Source: Azospirillum ramasamyi (lineage in GTDB: Bacteria; Pseudomonadota; Alphaproteobacteria; Azospirillales; Azospirillaceae). From it: a DNA stretch of 64,000 nt. Each line of letters opens with the position of its first letter. The first letter of the stretch is position 1. Below the pieces are notes generated by a model. It saw only the letters and a list, made by a program, of their open reading frames with translations, had not been told where the DNA came from and did not search any database. Location: NCBI RefSeq assembly GCF_003233655.1, contig NZ_CP029834.1:373885-437884 (forward strand). The letters are read 5' to 3'. Positions 52,220 to 60,083 of the stretch are shown piece after piece. The position numbers and the translations under genes were made by a program.

Positions 52220-53623
52220 TCAGCCCCCGACCACCTGACCGCCCTCGACTTTCTGGTCGCCCTTCAGGCCGATGGGCTGCTTGGCGAGGTAGTCGTTCGG
52301 CTTGCGGCCGTCATAGGGGATGCCGTCGATGAAGCCGTTATCGACCGGCTTGTAGCCGTCGCTGCTCCACGGGAAGTCGGCCTGCTTGACCTTGCCTTCC
52401 TCGACCAGCAGTTTCGCCGCCTGGAGATAGATGTCGGGCTTGTAGACCTTGCGCGCGGTCTCGTCGTACCAGGCGTCGGGCTTGGCCTCGGCGATCTGGC
52501 CCCAGCGGCGCATCTGGGTCAGGTACCAGACGGCGTCGGAATAGAAGGGATAGGTCGCGTTGTAGCGGAAGAAGACGTTGAAATCGGGAACGTCGCGCTT
52601 GTCGCCCTTCTCATATTCGAAGGTGCCGGTCATCGAATTGGCGATCACCTTGGCGTCGGCGCCGACATATTCGGATTTGGCGAGGATCTTCACCGCTTCG
52701 GCGCGGTTGGCGTTCTCGTTCTCGTCCAGCCACTGGGCGGCGCGGATCAGCGCCTTGACGACGGCCAGATGGGTCTTGGGGTTCTTGCCAGCCCAGTCGT
52801 CGGTGACGCCGAAGACCTTTTCGGGGTTGTTCTTCCAGATCTCGGTGTCGGTGATGACGGGGACGCCGATGCCCTTCATCACCGCCTGCTGGTTCCACGG
52901 CTCGCCCACGCTGTAGCCGTAGATGGTGCCGGACTCCAGCGTCGCCGGCATCTGCGGCGGCGGGGTGACGGACAGCAGCGCGTCGGCACCGATCTGGCCC
53001 GACACGTCGGTCGGGCTGTAGAAGCCGGGATTGATCCCGCCCGACGCCAGCCAATAGCGCAGTTCGTAATTGTGGGTCGAGACCGGGAAGACCATCCCCA
53101 TGTTGAAGGGCTTGCCCTCCGCCCTGTACTGGGCGATCACCGGCTTCAGGGCATCGGCCTTGATCGGGTGGACCGGCTTGCCGTCGGCGCCCTTCGGCAC
53201 ATTGGGCTTCATCTTCTGCCAGACCTCGTTCGACAGCGTGATGCCGTTGCCGTTCAGGTCCATGGAAAAGGCGGTGACGATGTGCGCCTTGGTGCCGAAG
53301 CCGATGGTGGCGCCCAGCGGCTGGCCGGCCAGCATATGGGCGCCGTCCAGTTCGCCGGAGATCACGCGGTCGAGCAGGACCTTCCAGTTCGCCTGGGGCT
53401 CCAGCGTCACCGACAGCCCTTCATCCTCGAAGAAGCCCTTTTCGGCGGCGATGGCGAGCGGCGCCATGTCGGTCAGCTTGATGAAGCCGAGCTTCAGCTG
53501 GTCCTTCTCGACGTCGAGCGGGGCGGCGATGGCGGAGGCGCCCGCCGTCAGGGCGGCGACGGCAATGGCGACTGGGGCGGCGGATGCGAGAAGGTGGCGG
53601 AGGGTGGGAAGGGTCTGGGCCAC
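52220..53623 (-). CDS. nrtA: Nitrate/nitrite periplasmic binding protein NrtA
   Basis: The 467-residue binding protein has a signal peptide (LASAAPVAIAVAALTAGASAIAAP) and matches the NrtA/CmpA family: LKLGFIKLTDMAPLAIAAEKGFFEDEGL, VISGELDGAHMLAGQPLG, and SVGEPWNQQAVMKGIGVPV. There is no lipobox, so it is probably soluble in the periplasm rather than anchored as in cyanobacteria. The start is a GTG at 53623 preceded by GGAG. It leads the nrt operon, about 240 bases downstream of a sigma-54 promoter candidate, and is divergent from nirB. Confidence 0.93.
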   Translation of the reverse strand: MAQTLPTLRHLLASAAPVAIAVAALTAGASAIAAPLDVEKDQLKLGFIKLTDMAPLAIAAEKGFFEDEGLSVTLEPQANWKVLLDRVISGELDGAHMLAGQPLGATIGFGTKAHIVTAFSMDLNGNGITLSNEVWQKMKPNVPKGADGKPVHPIKADALKPVIAQYRAEGKPFNMGMVFPVSTHNYELRYWLASGGINPGFYSPTDVSGQIGADALLSVTPPPQMPATLESGTIYGYSVGEPWNQQAVMKGIGVPVITDTEIWKNNPEKVFGVTDDWAGKNPKTHLAVVKALIRAAQWLDENENANRAEAVKILAKSEYVGADAKVIANSMTGTFEYEKGDKRDVPDFNVFFRYNATYPFYSDAVWYLTQMRRWGQIAEAKPDAWYDETARKVYKPDIYLQAAKLLVEEGKVKQADFPWSSDGYKPVDNGFIDGIPYDGRKPNDYLAKQPIGLKGDQKVEGGQVVGG

Positions 53624-53873
53624 GTCGGTTGCTCCATCTCTGAAATCCGGACCAGCGGTCGGGCGTGCGACACCGGTATCGATTTTCTGGGCAGATCCCG
53701 GACTGGCTGTTTTTCAGGCGATAGGGCCGTCGAAAGCGTCCAGCGGGATCGACCGGAAAGCCATTCTTTGAAAGGCTTGTCGATGCCGGGGTCGGCAACA
53801 CTGCCGGGGCTGGCCCATCATTGGACGCTTGGGATGCACGCACCGTCGTTGGCGCGTCTCTGGCCCCCTTTTC

Positions 53874-53888
53874 GCAAGCCTCATGCCA
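53874..53888 (-). promoter_or_regulatory. Sigma-54 promoter candidate for the nrt operon
   Basis: On the minus strand this reads TGGCATGAGGCTTGC: GG and GC separated by exactly 10 bases, one mismatch from the consensus TGGCACG-N4-TTGC. It implies a start near 53862 and a leader of about 240 bases before nrtA. That leader contains a 9-bp long-range repeat (TGGACGCTT at 53822-53830 and AAGCGTCCA at 53734-53742). Confidence 0.7.
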
Positions 53889-54141
53889 AAGGATGGCTTT
53901 TGCCGAAGAATGGGCCGGAGCGATTGATTTTCCTGGCTATGACCTGGCGGAAGGTATGAAACGGCCGAGGCTGCCATCGCGCCGCCTGCCGATTTTTGCG
54001 GCGCACGCATGCCGGGTTGGTCATGCTTTGTGCAAGACCTAAGCATGATCCAAAAACAGGCACCTAGGTATCGGGTGCGGACCGGGGCGCGATCCCGCGG
54101 AATCCCTGGAGTTTTCCCGCGACGGCCCGCTTGCGAAGAGC

Positions 54142-54157
54142 TTGGCACGCGGATTGC
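54142..54157 (+). promoter_or_regulatory. Sigma-54 promoter of the nirB operon
   Basis: TTGGCACGCGGATTGC matches the sigma-54 consensus TGGCACG-N4-TTGC at every defined base, with GG at 54144-54145 and GC at 54156-54157. Transcription should start near 54169, giving a leader of roughly 245 bases. RpoN promoters need an activator such as NtrC; GCACC-N9-GGTGC at 54060-54078 is an upstream dyad that might be an enhancer, though its spacing differs from the standard NtrC site. Confidence 0.82.
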
Positions 54158-54226
54158 GGAGGGTTCGGCGAGACAGCAGCGGGGACCGGCAACGTCGCCA
54201 TTAACCCGCGACACCGGCCTATCCCA

Positions 54227-54360
54227 CGCGACGACGCGCGGAATCAGCCCTGGTTCGACGACGAACCGCCCGGACAACGGCGTCCGAACAGGTTTGCACC
54301 CGCCTTCGCGATCCACTCGCGGGGCGGGGACGCAGGCCTGTTCGGACGCCTTTTCTTTTT
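54227..54360 (+). promoter_or_regulatory. nirB leader: tandem hairpins and intrinsic terminator (attenuator)
   Basis: Two hairpins with the same apex CGACGACG, CGCG-ACGA-CGCG at 54227-54238 and GGTTCG-ACGA-CGAACC at 54252-54267, are 13 bases apart. Eleven bases on, GGCGTCCGAACAGG (54279-54292) pairs perfectly with CCTGTTCGGACGCC (54337-54350), enclosing a second stem (CCCGCC/GGCGGG with CGCG/CGCG), and TTTTCTTTTT follows at 54351-54360. Transcription would stop 55 bases before nirB unless the terminator is prevented. Paired hairpins before a terminator are the recognition pattern of ANTAR antiterminators such as NasT/NasR. The structure is seen; the protein is inferred, since no nasT lies in the window. 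Confidence 0.8.
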
Positions 54361-54415
54361 GGCCCCGTGCCTGACCTTGCAGCAGGCCGGACACGATAGA
54401 CGAGGCAGACGCGCC

Positions 54416-56998
54416 ATGGACATGCATCTCTCATCGAACAACGGGTCCGCCGTCAAATCCGATGCCATCAAATCCGATGCCGCCGGTTCCGGTGCCGTCG
54501 AAGTCAACGAGGCCGCATTGCCGAACGGCGGCCCGGTCAAGGAACGGCTGGTGGTGGTCGGCAACGGCATGGCCGGCATGAAGGCGGTGGAAGAGCTGCT
54601 GGCCAAGGCGCCCGGCCGCTTCGACATCACCGTCTTCGGGGCCGAGCCCCATCCCAACTACAACCGCATCATGCTGTCGCCGGTGCTGGCGGGGGAAAAG
54701 ACCTTCGACCAGATCGTGCTGAACAGCCGCGAGTGGTACGACGCCAACGGCATCACCCTGCTGACCGGCGAAGCGGTGGAGGGCATCGACCGCGCGGCCA
54801 AGACGGTCGTTTCGCAATCCGGCCGCGTCGTTCCCTATGACAGGCTGCTGATCGCCACCGGCTCCATGCCCTTCATCATCCCGGTGCCGGGATCGACCCT
54901 GCCGGGCGTCATCGGCTTCCGCGATCTGGCCGATGTCGAGGCCATGCTGGCGGCGGCGGCGAAGGGCGGCCGCGCCGTGGTGATCGGCGGCGGCCTGCTG
55001 GGGCTGGAGGCGGCGAACGGCTTGCGGGTCAAGGGGATGGAGGTCACCGTCGTCCACCTGATGCCGACGCTGATGGAACGCCAGCTCGACCCGTCGGCCG
55101 GCATGCTGCTGCAACGCGAGCTGGAGCGCCGCGGCATCGAGGTGCTGACCGGCGCCGACACCGCCGAGATTGTTGGAAATAACGAGGGGGATGTGCGGGT
55201 CGGCGCGGTGCGGCTGAAGGACGGGCGCGAGCTGCCGGCCGACATCGTCGTCATGGCGGTGGGCATCCGCCCGAACATGGCGCTGGGCAAGGCGGCCGGG
55301 CTGGACTGCGGACGCGGCATCCGCGTGGACGACCAGATGCGCACCAGCGACCCGTCGATCTACGCGGTCGGCGAATGCGTCGAGCATCGCGGCGTCACCT
55401 GGGGCCTCGTCGCCCCGCTGTTCGAGATGGCGAAGGTGCTGGCCGACCGGCTGGCCGGGGGGGAGGGCAGCACCTATACCGGCTCCGTCACCTCGACCAA
55501 GCTGAAGGTCACGGGCGTCGACGTCTTTTCCGCCGGCGATTTCTCGGGCGGGGCGGGGACCGAGGACATCGTGTTCCGCGATGCCGCCCGCGGCGTCTAC
55601 AAGCGGCTGGTGCTGAAGGACGGCAAGCTGCTGGGCGCGGTGCTGTACGGCGACACCAGGGACGGCGCCTGGTACTTCTCGCTGCTGAAGGACGGCGCCG
55701 ACGTGTCGGCCGAGCGCGACACCATGATCTTCGGCCCATATTTTTCCAATGGGGGCTTCGGCGGCGATGCCGGCAACCCCGACGCCGCCATCGCCGCGTT
55801 GCCCGATTCCGCCGAAATCTGCGGCTGCAACGGCGTGTGCAAGGGCGCCATCGTCATGGCGATCACCGGGAAGGGCCTGACCAGCCTGGACGAGGTGAAG
55901 GCGCACACCAAGGCCTCGGCCTCCTGCGGCGGCTGCGCCGGCACGGTGGAGCGGCTGCTGGCGGCGACGCTGGGCGACGGCTTCACCGCGGCGCCCAAGG
56001 TCAAGCCGATGTGCAAATGCACCCGCCACACCCATGACGAGGTGCGGGCTGCCATCGTCGGCCGGGGGCTGAAGACCATGGCCGACGTGCTCCAGGCGAT
56101 GGAGTGGACGACGCCCGACGGCTGCGCCTCCTGCCGGCCGGCGCTGAACTATTACCTGCTGTGCGCCTGGCCGGGCGAGTACCGGGACGATTACCAGTCG
56201 CGCTACATCAACGAGCGCGCCCACGCCAACATCCAGAAGGACGGCACCTATTCGGTCGTGCCGCGCATGTGGGGCGGGCTGACGAACGCCGCCGAACTGC
56301 GCGCCATCGCCGATGTGGTGGACAAGTTCGCCATCCCCACCGTGAAGGTCACCGGCGGCCAGCGCATCGACCTGTTCGGCGTGAAGAAGGAGGATCTGCC
56401 GGCGGTCTGGGCCGACCTGAACGCCGCCGGGATGGTGTCAGGACACGCCTATGCCAAGGGGCTGCGCACGGTGAAGACCTGCGTCGGCTCGGAATGGTGC
56501 CGCTTCGGCACGCAGGATTCGACCGGGCTGGGCGTGAAGCTGGAACGCATGACCTGGGGCAGCTGGACCCCGCACAAGGTCAAGCTGGCGGTGTCCGGCT
56601 GCCCGCGCAACTGTGCCGAGGCGACCATCAAGGATCTGGGCGTCGTCTGCATCGACAGCGGCTACGAGCTGCATGTCGGCGGCAACGGCGGCCTGCATGT
56701 CCGGGCCTGCGACCTGCTGGTCCGCGTCGCCACGGAGGAGGAGGTGCTGGAATACACCGGCGCCTTCATGCAGCTGTACCGCGAGGAGGCCCGCTATCTG
56801 GAGCGCACCGCGCCGTGGGTGGAGCGGGTCGGCCTCGACCACGTCAAGGCGGCGCTGGTCGAGGATCCGGGGCGGCGGCGGGCGTTGAACGCGCGCTTCC
56901 TGTTTTCGCAGACCTTCTCGCAGGACGACCCGTGGGCGGAGCGTGCCGCCAAGGGCGTCGACCGTCACGAATTCAATCTGCTCGCCGAAGTGGGGTAA
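54416..56998 (+). CDS. nirB: Assimilatory nitrite reductase large subunit NirB
   Basis: The 860-residue enzyme reduces nitrite to ammonium with NAD(P)H in the cytoplasm. Domains in order: FAD/NAD-binding reductase (LVVVGNGMAGMKAVEELL near residue 45, VVIGGGLLGLEAANGLR near 185), two BFD-type [2Fe-2S] segments (CGCNGVCKGAIVMAI near 471 and CKCTRHTHDEVRAAI near 530), then the nitrite/sulfite reductase half with the [4Fe-4S]-siroheme cysteines in TCVGSEWCRFGTQ near 687 and GCPRNCAEATIKD near 727. The ATG at 54416 was chosen because upstream frame crosses the attenuator. The first 40 residues include the repeat AVKSDAIKSDAAGSGAVE, which is not part of the fold. Confidence 0.95.
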   Translation: MDMHLSSNNGSAVKSDAIKSDAAGSGAVEVNEAALPNGGPVKERLVVVGNGMAGMKAVEELLAKAPGRFDITVFGAEPHPNYNRIMLSPVLAGEKTFDQIVLNSREWYDANGITLLTGEAVEGIDRAAKTVVSQSGRVVPYDRLLIATGSMPFIIPVPGSTLPGVIGFRDLADVEAMLAAAAKGGRAVVIGGGLLGLEAANGLRVKGMEVTVVHLMPTLMERQLDPSAGMLLQRELERRGIEVLTGADTAEIVGNNEGDVRVGAVRLKDGRELPADIVVMAVGIRPNMALGKAAGLDCGRGIRVDDQMRTSDPSIYAVGECVEHRGVTWGLVAPLFEMAKVLADRLAGGEGSTYTGSVTSTKLKVTGVDVFSAGDFSGGAGTEDIVFRDAARGVYKRLVLKDGKLLGAVLYGDTRDGAWYFSLLKDGADVSAERDTMIFGPYFSNGGFGGDAGNPDAAIAALPDSAEICGCNGVCKGAIVMAITGKGLTSLDEVKAHTKASASCGGCAGTVERLLAATLGDGFTAAPKVKPMCKCTRHTHDEVRAAIVGRGLKTMADVLQAMEWTTPDGCASCRPALNYYLLCAWPGEYRDDYQSRYINERAHANIQKDGTYSVVPRMWGGLTNAAELRAIADVVDKFAIPTVKVTGGQRIDLFGVKKEDLPAVWADLNAAGMVSGHAYAKGLRTVKTCVGSEWCRFGTQDSTGLGVKLERMTWGSWTPHKVKLAVSGCPRNCAEATIKDLGVVCIDSGYELHVGGNGGLHVRACDLLVRVATEEEVLEYTGAFMQLYREEARYLERTAPWVERVGLDHVKAALVEDPGRRRALNARFLFSQTFSQDDPWAERAAKGVDRHEFNLLAEVG

Positions 56999-57004
56999 CG
57001 GATC

Positions 57005-57397
57005 ATGGACAGCATCATCATGGAAAACGCCGCTTCGGAAACCGTCTGGACCCATGTCGGCACGATCGACGACATTCCGCTGCTGGGATCGCGCGTCGTC
57101 CGCACCCCGGATGGGGACATCGCCCTGTTCCGCACGGCTGCCGACGAGGTCTTTGCCCTGGAAGATGCCTGCCCGCACAAGCGGGGACCGCTGTCCCAGG
57201 GCATCGTCCATGGCCGCCGCGTCACCTGCCCGCTGCACGGCTGGGTGATCGAGCTGGCGACCGGCGAGGCCGTCGCCCCGGACGAGGGCCGCGCCGGCCA
57301 TGTTCCGGTGCGGGTGGAGGGGCGGAGCGTCGCCATCGCTCTCGGCGGGGTCAAGCTGTCGCGCGGCGGCTGCCGCAAGGCCTGCGGCCATGTTTGA
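57005..57397 (+). CDS. nirD: Nitrite reductase small subunit NirD (Rieske-type)
   Basis: The 130-residue protein has the Rieske-like motif pair ACPHKRGPLSQG and TCPLHGWVIELATG, whose cysteines and histidines could ligate a [2Fe-2S] cluster; both C-x-H boxes are intact here. It partners NirB. It starts 6 bases after nirB and overlaps nasA by 8 bases. A second in-frame ATG five codons later is also possible. The C-terminal tail (LSRGGCRKACGHV) is cysteine-bearing and follows the usual fold end. Confidence 0.93.
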   Translation: MDSIIMENAASETVWTHVGTIDDIPLLGSRVVRTPDGDIALFRTAADEVFALEDACPHKRGPLSQGIVHGRRVTCPLHGWVIELATGEAVAPDEGRAGHVPVRVEGRSVAIALGGVKLSRGGCRKACGHV

Positions 57398-60083
57398 CGG
57401 AGCGGAGCTTGCCTCCGGCGGACAACGGGAGGTGAAGACCACCTGTCCCTATTGCGGGGTCGGGTGCGGGGTGATCGCGCGGGTGGCGGCGGATGGCGCC
57501 GTCAGCGTGCGCGGCGATGCCGGCCACCCGGCGAACCGGGGGCGGCTCTGCTCCAAGGGATCGGCGCTGGCCGACACGCTGGTGCCGGAGGGGCGCTTGC
57601 TCCATCCCGAGATCGGCGGCCCGGAAAATAGGTATCGGCGGGTGTCGTGGGACGAGGCGCTGGGCGAGGTGGCCCGGCGTTTTTCCGACACCATCGCCAG
57701 GCATGGGCCGGATTCGGTGGCCTTCTACGTCTCCGGGCAGCTGCTGACCGAGGATTATTACGTCGCCAACAAGCTGATGAAGGGCTTCATCGGGTCGGCG
57801 AACATCGACACCAACTCGCGGCTGTGCATGGCGTCGTCGGTGGTCGGGCACAAGCGCGGGCTGGGTGCCGACGCGGTGCCGGGAAGCTACGAGGATTTCG
57901 AATGCGCCGATCTGGTGGTGCTGGTCGGCTCCAACCTCGCCTGGTGCCATCCGGTGCTGAACCAGCGGCTGCTGGCGGCGCGGGCGGAGCGGGGCACGCG
58001 CATCGTCCTGGTCGATCCGCGGCGGACCGACTGCGTGGACGCCGCCGACCGCCATCTGGCGCTGAAGGCCGGGACCGATGCGGTGCTGTTCAACGGGCTG
58101 CTGGCCTGGCTGGACAGCCGCGGCCATCGCGATGCCGGCTTCACCGCCGCCCATGTGGAAGGGGTGGAGGAGGCGCTGGCCGCGGCCCGCGCCGATGCAC
58201 CCGACGTGGCGACCGTCGCCCGTCGCTGCGGGATGGAGGAAGCGGAGGTCGCCGCCTTCTATGCCGAATTCGCGGCGACCGGGCGGGTGGTGACGGTCTA
58301 TTCCCAGGGGGTCAACCAGTCCTCCCAGGGCAGCGACACCGTCAACGCCATCCTGAACCTGCATTTCCTGACCGGGCGCATCGGCCGGGCGGGCTGCGGC
58401 CCCTTCTCCGTCACCGGACAGCCGAACGCCATGGGCGGGCGCGAGGTCGGCGGGCTGGCGAACCAGCTGGCCGCCCATATGGGCTTCACGGCGGAGGAGG
58501 TGGGCCGGGTCGGCCGTTTCTGGAGCGCGCCGCGGATGGCGGACAAGCCGGGGCTGAAGGCGGTCGATCTGTTCCGCGCCATCGAGGCCGGAACGGTCAA
58601 GGCGGTGTGGATCATGGCGACCAATCCGGCGGTCAGCATGCCCGACGCCGGCAGGGTGCGCCGGGCGCTGGCGAAATGCGAAACGGTGGTGGTCTCCGAC
58701 TGCATCCGCGACACCGACACCGGCCGCTTCGCCCATATCCGCCTGCCGGCCAAGGGCTGGAGCGAGAAGGACGGCACCGTCACCAACTCCGACCGCACCG
58801 TCTCCCGCCAGCGCGCCTTCATGGCCGGCGCGGGGGAGGCGCGGGCCGACTGGTGGATCATGACCCAGGTCGCGCGGCGGATGGGCTTCGCCGAGGCATT
58901 CCGTTATGAAACCGCCGCCGCGGTGTTCCGCGAGCATGCCGCCCTGTCGGGGTTCGAGAATGGCGGCGCGCGCGCCTTCGACATCGGGGCGCTGGGCGGG
59001 CTGGATGACGACGGCTACGACGCGCTGGCGCCCTTCACCTGGCCCTGGCGCACGGGGAGCGAGCCGCAGAAGCGGCTGTTCGGCGACGGCCGCTTCTTCA
59101 CCGCCGATGGCCGTGCCCGGATGCTGGCGGTGACGGCGAAGCCGCTGCCGCGCGTCCTGCCGGACGGGGCGCTGCTGCTGAACAGCGGCCGGCTGCGCGA
59201 CCAGTGGCACACCATGACCCGCACCGGCCTGTCGGCGCGGCTGTCCGCCCATGCGCCGGAGCCGCGGCTGGACATCAACCCGGCCGACGCCGCCGCGCGG
59301 GGGCTGGTCGATGGCGGGCTGGCCCGCATCGCCACGGCGGCGGGGGAGGCGCTGGCCCGCGTCCATGTCACCGATGCCCAAAGCGAAGGCGCCATCTTCC
59401 TGCCGATGCACTGGACCGACCGTTTCACCGGCGCCTGCGTCATCGGCCGGCTGATCGACGACGGGGCGGTGGACCCGGCCTCCGGCCAGCCGGACCTGAA
59501 GCGGATGCCGGCGACGGTGGAGCCCTGGCGGCCGGACTGGACCGCCTTCCTGCTGGCGCGCCGGCCGGTGGAGCCCGGCCATGGCGGCTATTGGGCGCGC
59601 CGCGCGGTGGCCGGCGGCCATCTGGTGGAGATGGCGGGGATGGGAGCCATCCCGGCGGTGGAGGCCTGGCTGCCCGGCCTCGACCCTGCCGGGGCGGCGG
59701 TGGAATTCCACGACGAGGCGCGCGGCGGCCTGCGCATGGCCTGGATGGACGGCGACCGGCTGGAGGCCTGCCTGTTCGTCGCCGCCGCCGGGCGTTTGCC
59801 GCCGCGCGGCTGGCTCGCCGGGCTGCTGGCGGCGGATGGGCTGGACGACGGCGCGCGGGCCGGGCTGCTCGCCGGGCGGGCGCCGGGGGTGGCGGATGAG
59901 GGCCGCATCGTCTGCGCCTGCTTCAGCGTCGGCATCAACCGGCTGGCCCACGCCATCCGCGACCGGGGGCTGACCAGCGTGGCGGAGATCGGTGCGGCAT
60001 TGAAGGCCGGCACGAATTGTGGTTCCTGCGTGCCTGAACTCAAGGAGGTGCTTCGTCATGCTCATCAGCGCGAAGTGGCGTGA
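57390..60083 (+). CDS. nasA: Assimilatory nitrate reductase catalytic subunit NasA
   Basis: The 897-residue molybdenum enzyme reduces nitrate to nitrite in the cytoplasm. The N-terminal [4Fe-4S] motif is CPYCGVGCGVIARV near residue 18, completed by NRGRLCSKG; the molybdopterin domain shows SNLAWCHPVLNQRL, SQGVNQSSQGSDTVNAILNL and TGQPNAMGGREVGGLA. A C-terminal BFD-like [2Fe-2S] domain (CACFSVGINRLAHAI, then NCGSCVPELKEV, near 841-885) suits electron delivery in the NasA/NasC type rather than cyanobacterial NarB. It overlaps nirD by 8 bases and cobA by 26 bases. Confidence 0.95.
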   Translation: MFDGAELASGGQREVKTTCPYCGVGCGVIARVAADGAVSVRGDAGHPANRGRLCSKGSALADTLVPEGRLLHPEIGGPENRYRRVSWDEALGEVARRFSDTIARHGPDSVAFYVSGQLLTEDYYVANKLMKGFIGSANIDTNSRLCMASSVVGHKRGLGADAVPGSYEDFECADLVVLVGSNLAWCHPVLNQRLLAARAERGTRIVLVDPRRTDCVDAADRHLALKAGTDAVLFNGLLAWLDSRGHRDAGFTAAHVEGVEEALAAARADAPDVATVARRCGMEEAEVAAFYAEFAATGRVVTVYSQGVNQSSQGSDTVNAILNLHFLTGRIGRAGCGPFSVTGQPNAMGGREVGGLANQLAAHMGFTAEEVGRVGRFWSAPRMADKPGLKAVDLFRAIEAGTVKAVWIMATNPAVSMPDAGRVRRALAKCETVVVSDCIRDTDTGRFAHIRLPAKGWSEKDGTVTNSDRTVSRQRAFMAGAGEARADWWIMTQVARRMGFAEAFRYETAAAVFREHAALSGFENGGARAFDIGALGGLDDDGYDALAPFTWPWRTGSEPQKRLFGDGRFFTADGRARMLAVTAKPLPRVLPDGALLLNSGRLRDQWHTMTRTGLSARLSAHAPEPRLDINPADAAARGLVDGGLARIATAAGEALARVHVTDAQSEGAIFLPMHWTDRFTGACVIGRLIDDGAVDPASGQPDLKRMPATVEPWRPDWTAFLLARRPVEPGHGGYWARRAVAGGHLVEMAGMGAIPAVEAWLPGLDPAGAAVEFHDEARGGLRMAWMDGDRLEACLFVAAAGRLPPRGWLAGLLAADGLDDGARAGLLAGRAPGVADEGRIVCACFSVGINRLAHAIRDRGLTSVAEIGAALKAGTNCGSCVPELKEVLRHAHQREVA

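Noticed and set aside
53890..54140. NtrC enhancer sites upstream of the nirB sigma-54 promoter
   Set aside because: The GCACC-N9-GGTGC dyad at 54060-54078 has the wrong spacing for the standard NtrC site, so it is mentioned only as a possibility.
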